The notes: a model not told the origin generated them from the sequence alone. A DNA stretch of 64,000 bases from Sarcodiotheca gaudichaudii (GCA_032355985.1 JAUKVZ010000002.1:62001-126000); one strand, 5' to 3'. Shown: positions 38,501-47,070, counted from the first letter of the stretch. A program made the numbers and translations.

Positions 38501-38827
38501 CTTAAGCGCTGCCGCGAGTTGCAGGAACGACTCAACGACATCCAGATCGAAATGCGCGGCGATCGAACACTCAACCGCCGCGTCGTCGCGTCGCCTCCAT
38601 CCATCCTGGGACGCATCGGCAGCATCGTCGACAACCAGTGGCACACCATGAGCGCCCCCACACTCTCCGAACAGGAGCAGTACGAGATCGCCGGCGACGA
38701 GTTTGCCCCAGTGCTCGAATCACTGCGGACGCTCGTCGATCGCGATCTGGTGGCGCTCGAAGCACAGCTCGAAGCCGCAGGCGCTCCCTGGACGCCGGGG
38801 CGCGTGCCGCAGTGGCGCCCTGAGTAA
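35531..38827 (+). CDS. Large secreted BNR/Asp-box repeat protein (sortilin/VPS10-like propeller)
   Basis: 1098 residues with a signal peptide (about 1-28, ending ARAAS). Many Asp-box motifs occur through residues 70-760, for example SVDGGKSW, TTDGGQTWE, STDGGQTW, STDRGESWEK, SDDRGASWE, SDNAGRTW and SDNQGRTW, as in VPS10/sialidase-like beta-propellers; there is probably more than one propeller. Glu-rich residues near 820-835 start a beta-sandwich, and a helical coiled region (about 935-1010) precedes the end. Homologues are often annotated as glycosyl hydrolase without proof. No catalytic residues can be assigned. A strong terminator follows. Confidence 0.85.
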   Translation: MFIESTFRRWSTLFVAAVALLVAAHARAASDDAESDEPKIDKGTLSALSFRSIGPALMSGRIGDFAVNPNDHSEYFVAACSGGVWKTTNSGVTFAPVFDHEGAFSIGCVAMDPNNSNVIWVGTGENNSQRSVGFGDGLYKSVDGGKSWTKMGLDDSGHIGMIAIDPRDSNTVFVAAIGPLWNTGGDRGLYKTTDGGQTWERVLHISDDTGINEVHMDPRDPDTMYASAYQRRRHVWTLINGGPESGIHKSTDGGQTWTELTSGLPTVDLGRIGLDISPANPDYIYAVIEAAQDKSAFYRSTDRGESWEKRSDYGTSSPQYYNEIFCDPKDPNRVYTMDTYMHVTTDGGATFTRNPMVDTHVDAHAMWIDPDDTRHFLLGVDGGVYETWDQGVNFQFKANLPLTQFYKIAVDNDEPFYNIYGGTQDNNTQGGPSRTLDRAGITNDDWFITVGGDGFEPAVDPVDPNIVYSQWQHGGLVRFDKRTGEIVDIKPREGADDEPFVWNWNSPLLISPHDHKRLYFAGNFLFRSDDRGASWERISDDLTRGIDRNQLEIMGRIQPPDAVSKHRSTSIYGNAVALAESPIKEGLLYVGTDDGLIHVSDNAGRTWRTISEFPGVPEMTYVSYLTASEHDADVVFAAFENHKKGDFKPYLLRSDNQGRTWTSIAGDLPERGMVWAVQQDHVDPSLLFVGTEFSAFVTQNGGENWIQLSGLPTIAVMDIDIQRRESDLVAGTFGRGFYVLDDYSPLRSITLETLEEDAHVYPVRDAHLYIETSRLGMLNGRGFQGASYFSAPNPPFGALVTYSLGEKLETLVEKRHRIEEEEEEWDYPTIEDFQAEDREPEPQVILTIRDEHGSVVRRVPGSREKGLHRTNWDLRYPLVTPTSLTPVEPSPWSPPNAGALVTPGRYSVQASRIIDGEVEPMGNQVEFRVSSLGLGTLDARDREAVLAFQEKVGRLQRAALGALRAAGEAESRLAHIEQAIKDTPDLDESLLKRCRELQERLNDIQIEMRGDRTLNRRVVASPPSILGRIGSIVDNQWHTMSAPTLSEQEQYEIAGDEFAPVLESLRTLVDRDLVALEAQLEAAGAPWTPGRVPQWRPE

Positions 38828-38855
38828 CGAACCGGATTCCCGAAAACAATGCACC

Positions 38856-38888
38856 ACAGGCGAAGCCTCAGCGTTTCGCCTGTTTTTT
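38856..38888 (+). terminator. Rho-independent terminator after the BNR protein gene
   Basis: Nine-base perfect stem (ACAGGCGAA, loop of 10, TTCGCCTGT) followed directly by a run of six T on the plus strand. It lies 29 bases after the stop of the BNR gene and separates it from moaA. Confidence 0.92.
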
Positions 38889-38919
38889 GCGCGGGCGCCT
38901 GTAAGATCAACCCAAGCCA

Positions 38920-39999
38920 ATGCTCGTCCCTTTGACCATCGAGAGTTCCGCGTCACGCACCGCGTATCCGACGCCCACTGAAAGCCGGCGCCCAATGCGG
39001 CGCGCGCCATCGACGCTGACCGATTCCTACGGCCGTCGCATCCGCGATCTCAGACTCAGCCTCACCGATCGATGCAACTTCCGATGCGTCTATTGCATGG
39101 ATCCCGATGTCCGGTTCCAGCCGAAGGAAGAACTGCTCAGCGCCGACGAAGCCGTGCGCATGGTCAGCGTGTGCCAGTCATTCGGCGTGCAGCGCATCCG
39201 GCTCACCGGCGGCGAGCCCACCGTCCGCCCCGATCTGCTCGAGATCATCGAACGCATCGCCGCGCGCAGCGTCGAAGATCTCGCCCTGACGACCAACGGC
39301 GCCCTGCTCGATGACACACTCGCCCACAGCCTCAAACGCGCCGGCCTGAATCGCGTCACCATCAGCCTCGACTCACTCAAGCAGGATCGATTCGCCCGCA
39401 TCACACGATCCCGCATCGATGTCGATCAAGTGCTTCAATCCATCGACACCGCGACTGCGGCCAAGCTCACCCCGGTCCGCATCAACGCCGTCATCGTTCG
39501 CGGATTCAATGACGATGAGCTCATCCCCCTCGCCGCGCTCGCCCGCGAAAAAGACGTCGATGTTCGATTCATCGAATACATGCCGCTCGATTCCGCTCGC
39601 GCCTGGGATCGCGACAAGCTCGTCCCCGCCGACGAGATGCTTCGCACAATCGGCGACGCATTCGCCTTGACCCCGGCGACACGCGATCGACCAAGCAGCC
39701 CGGCCAACGTCTACACCTTCGCCGACGGCGCCCCGGGACGCATCGGCGTCATCGCCTCCGTCACGCAGCCCTTCTGCGGCGCCTGCTCACGCCTGCGCAT
39801 CACAGCCGATGGCAAAGCCAGACCCTGCCTCTTCTCGCACGCCGAGTGGGATCTGCTCAGCCCCATGCGCAACGGCGCCACCGACGAACAACTTCGATCC
39901 ATCCTTCAGGACGCCGTCGACGCCAAGGAAGCCGGCCATCGCATCGCGCGCGAAGGATTTCGTCAGCCCGATCGCCCCATGTCCGCCATCGGCGGCTGA
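38920..39999 (+). CDS. moaA: GTP 3',8-cyclase MoaA (molybdopterin synthesis)
   Basis: 359-residue radical SAM enzyme catalysing the first step of molybdenum cofactor synthesis from GTP with MoaC. The first [4Fe-4S] cluster is held by RCNFRCVYCM (C52, C56, C59), the SAM motif is LTGGEPTVRPDL, and the second cluster uses C286, C289 and C303 in CGACSRLRITADGKARPC. The carboxy terminus ends in the GG dipeptide (MSAIGG) needed for GTP cyclisation. All hallmarks are present. No other moa gene is nearby, so the pathway is scattered. Confidence 0.96.
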   Translation: MLVPLTIESSASRTAYPTPTESRRPMRRAPSTLTDSYGRRIRDLRLSLTDRCNFRCVYCMDPDVRFQPKEELLSADEAVRMVSVCQSFGVQRIRLTGGEPTVRPDLLEIIERIAARSVEDLALTTNGALLDDTLAHSLKRAGLNRVTISLDSLKQDRFARITRSRIDVDQVLQSIDTATAAKLTPVRINAVIVRGFNDDELIPLAALAREKDVDVRFIEYMPLDSARAWDRDKLVPADEMLRTIGDAFALTPATRDRPSSPANVYTFADGAPGRIGVIASVTQPFCGACSRLRITADGKARPCLFSHAEWDLLSPMRNGATDEQLRSILQDAVDAKEAGHRIAREGFRQPDRPMSAIGG

Positions 40000-40055
40000 A
40001 CAACCCGCGCTCGCCCCCGAACCACGCCGCCGATACGCTGTTGATCGACACCCGC

Positions 40056-40499
40056 ATGAAGATCAGACGCCGCAATCACGAACTTCGCCTGGAGATGATG
40101 CCCCTGTTGGACGTCGTCTTCCTGCTGCTCACGTTCTTCATCTTCTCCATGGTCCTGATGGTTCGCGTCGATCTCATGGATATCTCGCTGCCCGCGCTGC
40201 AGTCGGGACATCCCTCCGAGACCAAGGCGGCCGTCACCATCACGATCAATAAAGAGAGCCTGATCGCCGTCAACGGAGATCGCATTGAAATCGAAGCGAT
40301 CCCCGAAGCCGTCAGAAACATGCTCGCGCAAACGCCTGATGCCCGGCTCTTCGTCGCCATCGATCAGGAATCACGCGCCGGCGCCGTGCTGCAGGTCGTC
40401 GACATCCTGCGCGCCGCAGACCTTCGCAACTTCAGCGTCGTCAGCCTGCCGAACGAGCCCGTGCAGACAATGCCCGCAGGCCAGTCGCCCGCAGGTTGA
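40056..40499 (+). CDS. exbD: ExbD/TolR-type biopolymer transport protein
   Basis: 147 residues: a basic cytoplasmic start, one membrane helix with the functional aspartate in EMMPLLDVVFLLLTFFIF (D19 region), and a periplasmic domain of ExbD fold (TKAAVTITINKESLIAVNGD, then ARLFVAIDQESRAG). ExbD works with ExbB and TonB to energise outer-membrane import. No ExbB/TolQ gene adjoins it. It follows moaA by 56 bases; a TonB-like gene lies 1.2 kb downstream. Confidence 0.88.
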   Translation: MKIRRRNHELRLEMMPLLDVVFLLLTFFIFSMVLMVRVDLMDISLPALQSGHPSETKAAVTITINKESLIAVNGDRIEIEAIPEAVRNMLAQTPDARLFVAIDQESRAGAVLQVVDILRAADLRNFSVVSLPNEPVQTMPAGQSPAG

Positions 40500-40525
40500 G
40501 CACAGCCGCCTCCTGCACAATCGAA

Positions 40526-41593
40526 TCAGTCCGATTGACGAGCCTTGTAGTTCGCCAACGTCTCGTTGAGCGTTTCGAGAAGATCCTCATCCTCTTCCTG
40601 CTCTTCGGCAAGCGCAATCGCGCGCTCCAGATAAGAAATGGCTTTGTCCATCTCATCCTGAGCGTTGTACACCGCCGCAAGCGTCTCCAGCACACTGACG
40701 TTCTTGCCGCCGGATACCTTGTTCGCCTTCGACGCCGCCTTCAGTGCAAGCTCCAGATCGCGCTCGTTCGCGGGAACCCGCTGATTCATCGTGATGAACC
40801 ACGCGAGATAATCCAGCGCTTCGACATTCTTGCCGATCTGCTCGCGAATCACGCGCCGACCATACGCCGCAGCATCTTCTGAAGGGTGGTTCGCCTTCGC
40901 TTCAGCATTCAGCAGAAGAATCTGATACTTCGACACGGCGTACTGACCGAACGACGAAGAGTCCAGCGCGATCACATCATCGATCATGGAAAGCGAAGTC
41001 TCCCAGTCGCCGTCGGCGGCCAGCTCCTCAGCCTTCGCAAGCAGCTCCTTGGCCCGACGCGCATTCGAGGCGTTGAACTCGCCCGACACGATCCGATCGA
41101 GCCGCTCGTCGAACACGCCGTACGGACTGCCCACATAGGCGATCACGCCCTCGCGATCGACAACCATGACAGTCGGAATGCGGTAGAGGTTTGCCGCAAC
41201 CATGTACGCCTCTTCGATCGCTTCCGTGGGATCTTCTGCAAACGCATACGGAAACTGCGAGCCGTTCTTCTCAACCCATTCATCCGTCGGCGTCATGCCT
41301 TCGCGCGGGAAGATCGAGATCCCGATCATGTGAACATCATCGTCCTTGTATTTCTCGGCAAGCTGAGCCATATGCGGCATCATCTGGATGCAGGGCGTGC
41401 ACCAAGGCGCCCAGAAATCCAGCACGTACACATGACCTTCTTCAAACTCGGTCACAGGCTCGCCCTGCAGCCAGCGCAGTTTGTCGCCGAAGGCGGGCGC
41501 CTTGTCGCCGACATCGAGCGTCACAACCTGTGCGGCCGCGCCCGGCGTCAGAGCCAGCAGGGAAAAAAGAGCGATAAACAGTCGTCTCAGCAT
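40526..41593 (-). CDS. Exported TlpA-like thioredoxin with TPR tail
   Basis: 355 residues from the ATG at 41593, supported by AAGGA six bases upstream; a GTG at 41608 is possible. The signal peptide (LRRLFIALFSLLALTPGAAAQ) is followed by a TlpA-type domain with WAPWCTPCIQ (C65, C68) and the cis-proline region YRIPTVMVVD. After residue 190 come helical TPR-like repeats (for example SVLETLAAVYNAQDEMDKAI). It would be a periplasmic disulfide reductase or redox chaperone. It lies between exbD and the TonB-like gene on the opposite strand. Confidence 0.88.
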   Translation of the reverse strand: MLRRLFIALFSLLALTPGAAAQVVTLDVGDKAPAFGDKLRWLQGEPVTEFEEGHVYVLDFWAPWCTPCIQMMPHMAQLAEKYKDDDVHMIGISIFPREGMTPTDEWVEKNGSQFPYAFAEDPTEAIEEAYMVAANLYRIPTVMVVDREGVIAYVGSPYGVFDERLDRIVSGEFNASNARRAKELLAKAEELAADGDWETSLSMIDDVIALDSSSFGQYAVSKYQILLLNAEAKANHPSEDAAAYGRRVIREQIGKNVEALDYLAWFITMNQRVPANERDLELALKAASKANKVSGGKNVSVLETLAAVYNAQDEMDKAISYLERAIALAEEQEEDEDLLETLNETLANYKARQSD

Positions 41594-41736
41594 GGGAGTC
41601 CTTCGCACACAACAGGGAGTGTTCGTGACACCAGATCGAGGGTCGGACGCCTCCAGCGGGTCCGCCTCCTGATCTTCTACCGGATCAACGCCGGTCAGAG
41701 GCGGATTGTTCCGGCGTCGAGGGGTACCATCCCCGT

Positions 41737-42777
41737 ATGGGGCAGTCTAGTCCACGCTGGACATTATTGATCGCGCTTCTGGCAAGCGTCGCCATCCATC
41801 TGGGCGCCGTCGCTGTTGTGATCGCCGCCCCGAATCAGGCGGATGGCAATCTGGAGCTCTCCCCCCCGACGCCGCCCGAGCCGAACGATGAGGACGAGGT
41901 GACGCTCGGCATCGAGGACTCCGAGGCCGTCACCCTCAACTGGATCGGCTACGACGAGTACCTCAAACACATCGCCCGCCCGGCCGATGTCGATCAGGCC
42001 GCCATGTCGCCCGAGCCGACCGCCCCCGCCCCGCCGGTGGATCAGGTCGCCCCCTCTCCGACGCCCGCGCCGACCGCCAGCGCCGACGCGCCGGACTCCT
42101 CCGAAGTCGAAGAGACACCTCGCGCACAACCCACATACACCGCCGCCGATGTCATCGACGATCCGGAAGCGGAGATCATCGAGCAGACGCCCGAGACGAA
42201 GATCGAGGACAAGGTCGTCGAGGCGACCGATGATGCGACGCCATCAGAAGACGCCGAAGCGCAGCCGCTCGAAGCCAAACAGGTCGAGCAGCCGACCGAA
42301 GCGCCGGAAGCTCGGCAGGAAAACGACGAGCAGGCGCCTCCGACGCAGTCACAGCAGACGCCGGCGCAGCAGCCTCAGGAAGCAAGCCAGAACAAGCCGC
42401 CGACGGAGCCGGCCAACCCCGCAGACAAGGAATCGCAGGCGTTCTCCATCGAGAAGGCCCCCGTCGCCCAGCCCGGCAGACCACTCGCCGCCCAGGGATT
42501 GAATATCCGAACCACCGTGCCGCGCTGGACGCACTTCACGCAGATGACGTCCCGCCCGCGCGATCCCGTCGTCGAGATCTACTTCAATCGAATCGGCCGC
42601 GTGCACAAGGTGATCGTCGTGCGCGACACCGGGCGCTCCGATGTCACCGAACCACTGCTCGACGCAATCTACAACTGGACCGCGACAGGCAAAAAACTGC
42701 GCGAGCTTCCGCCGGACGTCAAAGGCAAGGAGCCGCAGACACTCATGGTCGTGCTGCGAATCTCGCTTTCCAACTAG
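41737..42777 (+). CDS. TonB-like envelope-spanning protein
   Basis: 346 residues: one amino-terminal membrane helix (TLLIALLASVAIHLGAVAVV), a long linker rich in Pro, Glu, Ala and Gln (about 40-240) able to span the periplasm, and a globular end with DPVVEIYFNRIGRVHKVIVV, matching a TonB/TolA-type carboxy-terminal domain. It would transmit energy from an ExbB/ExbD motor to outer-membrane transporters. ExbD is 1.2 kb upstream on the same strand. The stop TAG is interlocked with that of the convergent gene in a CTAG. Confidence 0.8.
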   Translation: MGQSSPRWTLLIALLASVAIHLGAVAVVIAAPNQADGNLELSPPTPPEPNDEDEVTLGIEDSEAVTLNWIGYDEYLKHIARPADVDQAAMSPEPTAPAPPVDQVAPSPTPAPTASADAPDSSEVEETPRAQPTYTAADVIDDPEAEIIEQTPETKIEDKVVEATDDATPSEDAEAQPLEAKQVEQPTEAPEARQENDEQAPPTQSQQTPAQQPQEASQNKPPTEPANPADKESQAFSIEKAPVAQPGRPLAAQGLNIRTTVPRWTHFTQMTSRPRDPVVEIYFNRIGRVHKVIVVRDTGRSDVTEPLLDAIYNWTATGKKLRELPPDVKGKEPQTLMVVLRISLSN

Positions 42778-43700
42778 TCCTGCGGCTTCAATATGGAACG
42801 AATGCCCGGACTCGGCGCCAGCACCGCGCCCGCCACGCGCAATGTATCCGCCATCGCCCCCGCCAACGCGAGCAGCACCAGCAGCGATCCCGTCAGCACG
42901 ATCGCCGAACCGACAAGATCAAGCCGCAATGCGTCCATTCCGCCGAGCATCGCCGGGCACAGACGCACAAGATCGCCAAGCATCGTGATGACCACGGCCG
43001 CGGCCGTCGCAATCATCGTCTGCCGATCCACGCGCCCCGTTCGCAACACAAGCGATCGCGCCACCAGCGCCCGAGCATTGGGCCGCAGACAAAGCAGAAT
43101 CAGAAGAATGACCGCGTTGATCGCCATGCGAAATGCGATGCGATCCGGCTGCGGATCAGCCTCAAAGTAAGGCTGTGAATGCTGCGGGTCGAAATCCGCA
43201 TGCAGCATCCAGAGCAGAGCAATGAGCGGCAGGTACGCCAGCACGCCCAGCGTCGCCAGCAGCGACTGCATCTTCGGAACCGTTCGCGCCGGTCGAATCA
43301 ACGCCAAAGCGCCGACGCCGGACAAAGCGCAAAATGCCGCCGGCAGATATTCCAGCCCGATATCGCCAAAAGCGCCCATTCGAGCACGCGCCAGCAGATC
43401 ACCCGCTCGCAGCACCAGCGCCGAAAGCGCCGCCAGAAACGCGCTGATCGCCCAGATCCGAAGACCCAGCGCCGTCAGCCGAGGCCTGGGCAGCGGCTGA
43501 AACGCCTCCGCATGCGGATCCACGCAGTAGAGAATGGTCGCGCGAACCGCCAGACCGCACTCCGAACACTGGGCGCGAACCGACAGCCCCTGCAGGTCAT
43601 AGCCGCACCCGATGCAGGGCAGGGCGCCACGAAGCGCCGAATCCAGATGGGCTTCACCCTCTGAAGACGCGGCGTCGATGATGGAACCATCTTCAGCCAT
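42774..43700 (-). CDS. Zinc-ribbon membrane protein, function unknown
   Basis: 308 residues. The start carries a four-cysteine ribbon (LPCIGCGYDLQGLSVRAQCS, then ECG), followed by six or seven hydrophobic helices from residue 75 on. This arrangement of a cytoplasmic PCxxCGYDLxG ribbon and a helical membrane domain is frequent in planctomycete genomes without a known role. The stop is interlocked with the TonB-like gene stop. It is transcribed divergently from the MoxR gene across 62 bases. Confidence 0.65.
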   Translation of the reverse strand: MAEDGSIIDAASSEGEAHLDSALRGALPCIGCGYDLQGLSVRAQCSECGLAVRATILYCVDPHAEAFQPLPRPRLTALGLRIWAISAFLAALSALVLRAGDLLARARMGAFGDIGLEYLPAAFCALSGVGALALIRPARTVPKMQSLLATLGVLAYLPLIALLWMLHADFDPQHSQPYFEADPQPDRIAFRMAINAVILLILLCLRPNARALVARSLVLRTGRVDRQTMIATAAAVVITMLGDLVRLCPAMLGGMDALRLDLVGSAIVLTGSLLVLLALAGAMADTLRVAGAVLAPSPGIRSILKPQD

Positions 43701-43762
43701 CGTTCGAACGAGTCTAGCGGAAAGACTCCATTCCCTTCTTCTCCCCTATACTCGGACCAGAC

Positions 43763-44692
43763 ATGCACGAAACGATCCAAAAGCTGCGCAGGAACATCCA
43801 GAGCGTCTTTTTCGGTGATCCCAAAGCCGCGGATCGAGCCATCTGCTGCGCCCTGGCGCGCGGCCACCTGCTCATCGAGGATGTGCCCGGCGTCGGAAAG
43901 ACGCTTCTGGCCATGTCCCTCGCCAGATCGCTCGAATGCAGTTTCAGCCGCATTCAGCTCACGCCGGACATGCTTCCAAGCGATGTGCTCGGCGTCTCTA
44001 TCTACGAACGCGAAACCGGAAGGTTTGATTTCAAGCGAGGCCCGATATTCGCCAATGTCGTCCTCGCCGATGAGATCAATCGCACCTCGCCGCGCACGCA
44101 ATCGGCGCTGCTCGAGGCGATGAACGAAGCCACCGTCTCCATCGATGGCCACGTCTACGAGCTTGAGCAGCCCTTCATGGTCGTCGCGACGCAGAATCCC
44201 TACGAGTTCGAAGGCGCCTATCTGCTTCCGGAAAGCCAGCTCGATCGCTTTCTCATGCGACTGCATCTCGGATATCCATCGCCGGAAAATGAAGCGCGCG
44301 TCCTCACGCAGCGCCCCTCAACCCGCGCCCTGCAGGAGCTGCCCGCCGTCATCACGCGCGAAGAAATGGTCGAACTTCAGAAACGCGTCGATCAGGTCGA
44401 GCTGGACTCCTCGCTCACCGAATACATCGTCGCCATGGCCGGCGCCACGCGCGAGGATGAAGAGATCCAGGTCGGCCTCAGCCCACGCGGCTCGCTCGCC
44501 CTCTCACAGGCCGCCCGCGCCAGCGCCATGATGGATGGACGCGAATACTGCGTGCCCGAGGACATCACCGACAACGTCATCCCCGTCTGCGCACATCGCA
44601 TCCTCTCAGTTGGATTCCACTCCAGCGGCGACGTCGCCAGCGGCCAGCGCATCATGCGGCGCATCATGCAAAGCGTCACGGCGCCCACGTAA
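43763..44692 (+). CDS. MoxR-family AAA+ ATPase
   Basis: 309 residues. Walker A is EDVPGVGKTLLAM (about 39-51), Walker B LADEINRTSPRTQSALLEAM, sensor 1 VATQNPYEFEGAYLLPESQL followed by the DRF arginine-finger region, and a carboxy lid domain. MoxR proteins act as chaperones for assembly of periplasmic or membrane complexes, usually beside DUF58 and von Willebrand A genes, which are absent here. A CDGSH gene follows 23 bases later. Confidence 0.93.
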   Translation: MHETIQKLRRNIQSVFFGDPKAADRAICCALARGHLLIEDVPGVGKTLLAMSLARSLECSFSRIQLTPDMLPSDVLGVSIYERETGRFDFKRGPIFANVVLADEINRTSPRTQSALLEAMNEATVSIDGHVYELEQPFMVVATQNPYEFEGAYLLPESQLDRFLMRLHLGYPSPENEARVLTQRPSTRALQELPAVITREEMVELQKRVDQVELDSSLTEYIVAMAGATREDEEIQVGLSPRGSLALSQAARASAMMDGREYCVPEDITDNVIPVCAHRILSVGFHSSGDVASGQRIMRRIMQSVTAPT

Positions 44693-44715
44693 TCTGCCAA
44701 CGCAGGAAGGAACAC

Positions 44716-44919
44716 ATGGCCAGATTGATCCGACATGAAGAGACCGGCCCCATCCGCATCGATCCGCAGGACAAGCCCGTCTTCATCTGCGCCTGTGGCC
44801 TGACGAACAACTTTCCCTTCTGCGACGGCTCACACAAGACGTGCGCAAAGGAAGAAGAAGGCGTTGTCTACAAGTACGACGACGAAGGCAACGTCATTGA
44901 AAAGTCGGACGAAGCTTAA
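44716..44919 (+). CDS. CDGSH iron-sulfur domain protein
   Basis: 67 residues holding one CDGSH [2Fe-2S] site with the 3Cys-1His ligands C25, C27, C36 and H40 in CACGLTNNFPFCDGSH. Small cytoplasmic members of this family are redox or cluster-transfer proteins. It follows the MoxR gene closely on the same strand. Its TAA is interlocked with the stop of the convergent phosphoribosyltransferase gene (TTAA at 44916-44919). Confidence 0.93.
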   Translation: MARLIRHEETGPIRIDPQDKPVFICACGLTNNFPFCDGSHKTCAKEEEGVVYKYDDEGNVIEKSDEA

Positions 44920-45500
44920 GGCGCGTCCGGATCTTCCAGCACGATGATGTCCGGCAGATTTCGATACAGCCCGTCGTAATCCAGGCCGTAGCCGACGACG
45001 AACACATCGGGAATATCAAAGCCGACATACTCCGGCGTCAGATCCGCCTCCCCTTCGCGCGGAATATCCTTGCGAAGCAGCACGCAGATGCGCACCGAAG
45101 CAGGCTTCAGCTCCAGCACCAGTCGCTTCAGCAGCGCCAGCGTATTTCCCGTGTCAAGAATGTCATCCATGATGACCACGTGCCGGCCCTCAAGATCCGG
45201 AGGCAGCGCGCTCTTCAAGGCAGCGCCCTTTGATTCCGTGGTCGCGCCGGGATAGCTCGACACCGTCACGACGCGCATCGACATGTTCAGATCGACATGC
45301 CGCACGATGTCCGCGACGAACAGAATCGACCCGACAAGCACCGGAATGATCACCACCTCGTGCGGGCTGTTCGGCGCTGTCGCCTCCAGATCAGCGCGCA
45401 GATCCTGCGCCAGCTCCCGCCCCAGCTCGCTTACGCGCTCGGCGATCTCGCAGCGAGGAATGAGGACGGTGTGCTCGTCGGTGTTGATGGTCATGGTCAT
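44916..45500 (-). CDS. hpt: Hypoxanthine phosphoribosyltransferase
   Basis: 194 residues, purine salvage enzyme converting hypoxanthine or guanine with PRPP to IMP or GMP. The PRPP loop is HVVIMDDILDTGNTLALLKR, the PPi loop region is IIPVLVGSILFVADIVRH, and the purine-binding end is YVGFDIPDVFVVGYGLDY. All fit bacterial HPRT. It diverges from pgi across 99 bases. Confidence 0.93.
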   Translation of the reverse strand: MTMTINTDEHTVLIPRCEIAERVSELGRELAQDLRADLEATAPNSPHEVVIIPVLVGSILFVADIVRHVDLNMSMRVVTVSSYPGATTESKGAALKSALPPDLEGRHVVIMDDILDTGNTLALLKRLVLELKPASVRICVLLRKDIPREGEADLTPEYVGFDIPDVFVVGYGLDYDGLYRNLPDIIVLEDPDAP

Positions 45501-45599
45501 CGTGCGTTGATTCGGGGCGTTCCTGGCGGTTCCGGCGATCGCCGATCATACAGCACGATCCGCACGCGTCCGAAGCGCCCGCGCGGTAGCTTGGCGGCC

Positions 45600-47024
45600 A
45601 TGCTCACACTCGATTACGCCAACTGTCTCGCATCCCGCGTCGGCGATCACGGCCTGCCTGAGGACTCCGTAAACACCAATTCGCAGGCCGGAGTCATCGC
45701 CGCGGATTTCACAGCCCGCCTCGATGAATCTCGCGGCAAGGGCTGGGAGCGCTGGCGAAGCCTGCCCTTCGAACCCATGCGAACCGAACACTGCCGCGCC
45801 GTCCTCGATCTGGCGCTGCCGCGACGCGATGAGTTCGAGAACCTCGTCGTCCTCGGCATCGGTGGCTCCGCCCTGGGAAACATCGCCCTTCAGTCGGCGC
45901 TCAATCCCGCCACGTACAACCTCCTCCCCCGCGACAAGCGCAAGGGCCCGCGCCTCTTCGTGCTCGACAATGTCGATCCGGCGCAGATAGCGGACACGCT
46001 GCGCGCCATCGACGCCCACGGCGGCATGAAGAGCACACTCGTCAACGTCATCAGCAAGTCCGGCGAGACCGCCGAGACGGCCGCCCAGTTCATGCTCTTC
46101 CGCGACCTGCTCATCAAACAGGTGGGCCACGAGAATCACGCAAAGCACATCGTCGCGACCACCGATCCCGAGAAAGGCACGATGCGCGGCATCTGCGAAA
46201 AGGAGGGATACGTCACCCTTCCCGTGCCTGATGGCGTCGGCGGGCGCTTCAGTGTGCTCTCTCCCGTCGGTCTTTTCTCCGCCGCCATGTGCGGCATCGA
46301 TATCGACGCACTCCTCAATGGCGCCCGCGCCATGGATGATCGCTGCTCCAAACCCGCGCTCAATGAAAATCCCGCGGCCATGCTCGCGACGCTGCTCGTA
46401 CGACTCGGCCGCGAGCGCTCCAAGACAAATCACGTCCTGATGCCCTACGCGAACAATCTCTACCTGCTGGCTGACTGGTTTCGCCAGCTCTGGGCCGAGT
46501 CACTCGGCAAGCGCACCGACACACAGGGCCGCGAGATCTTCGCCGGTTTCACACCAATCAAAGCGCTTGGCGCAACGGATCAGCACTCGCAGGTGCAGCT
46601 CTATCGCGAAGGCCCCAATGACAAGGTCTTCGGCCTGATGGAAGTCGAGAACTTCGGCGCCGCAAACGATCTCACCATCCCCGCCGGCGCCGGCGTCGAC
46701 AACCTTGCGTACCTGGAAGGCGCCCGCTTCGGCGGCCTGCTCAATGCAGAGAAACGCGCCACCGAATACGCCCTGCTGGAATCAAAGCGCCCCAACTTCA
46801 CGATCCGTTTCCCAAAGGTCGATGCCCAGCACGTCGGCGAGTTCATCCAGCTCTGGCAGATCGCCACCGCCTACGCGGGGCTGATGCTGGAGATCGACGC
46901 CTTCGACCAGCCCGCCGTCGAACTCGGCAAACAGGCCACTTTCGGCCTCATGGGCCGCGCCGGTTACGAGGAGTTCAAGACAAAAACCGACGCCGCCCTC
47001 GCCCCCACCGACCACGTCATCTGA
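45600..47024 (+). CDS. pgi: Glucose-6-phosphate isomerase
   Basis: 474 residues from the ATG at 45600; the open stretch upstream lies over the hpt gene. It interconverts glucose-6-phosphate and fructose-6-phosphate in glycolysis. Recognisable motifs are VVLGIGGSALGNIALQ, the sugar-phosphate site VISKSGETAETAAQF, GRFSVLSPVGLFSAAMCGID and the catalytic-histidine region GATDQHSQVQLYREGPNDK. The length suits bacterial short forms. Confidence 0.96.
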   Translation: MLTLDYANCLASRVGDHGLPEDSVNTNSQAGVIAADFTARLDESRGKGWERWRSLPFEPMRTEHCRAVLDLALPRRDEFENLVVLGIGGSALGNIALQSALNPATYNLLPRDKRKGPRLFVLDNVDPAQIADTLRAIDAHGGMKSTLVNVISKSGETAETAAQFMLFRDLLIKQVGHENHAKHIVATTDPEKGTMRGICEKEGYVTLPVPDGVGGRFSVLSPVGLFSAAMCGIDIDALLNGARAMDDRCSKPALNENPAAMLATLLVRLGRERSKTNHVLMPYANNLYLLADWFRQLWAESLGKRTDTQGREIFAGFTPIKALGATDQHSQVQLYREGPNDKVFGLMEVENFGAANDLTIPAGAGVDNLAYLEGARFGGLLNAEKRATEYALLESKRPNFTIRFPKVDAQHVGEFIQLWQIATAYAGLMLEIDAFDQPAVELGKQATFGLMGRAGYEEFKTKTDAALAPTDHVI

Positions 47025-47032
47025 CGCTGCGC

Positions 47033-47070
47033 AAAAAATACGCCGCTCCGATCGTGAGACCGGAGCGGCG
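47033..47070 (-). terminator. Rho-independent terminator of the flagellin-like gene
   Basis: Perfect ten-base stem (CGCCGCTCCG, loop of 10, CGGAGCGGCG at 47041-47070). Read on the minus strand it is followed by TATTTTTTGC, a proper U-tract. It ends the minus-strand gene that stops at 47111 and lies just beyond the convergent pgi stop. Confidence 0.9.

Noticed and set aside
35531-38827. Assignment of the BNR protein as a glycosyl hydrolase or sialidase
   Set aside because: Asp-boxes are structural; no catalytic residues of sialidases are identifiable.
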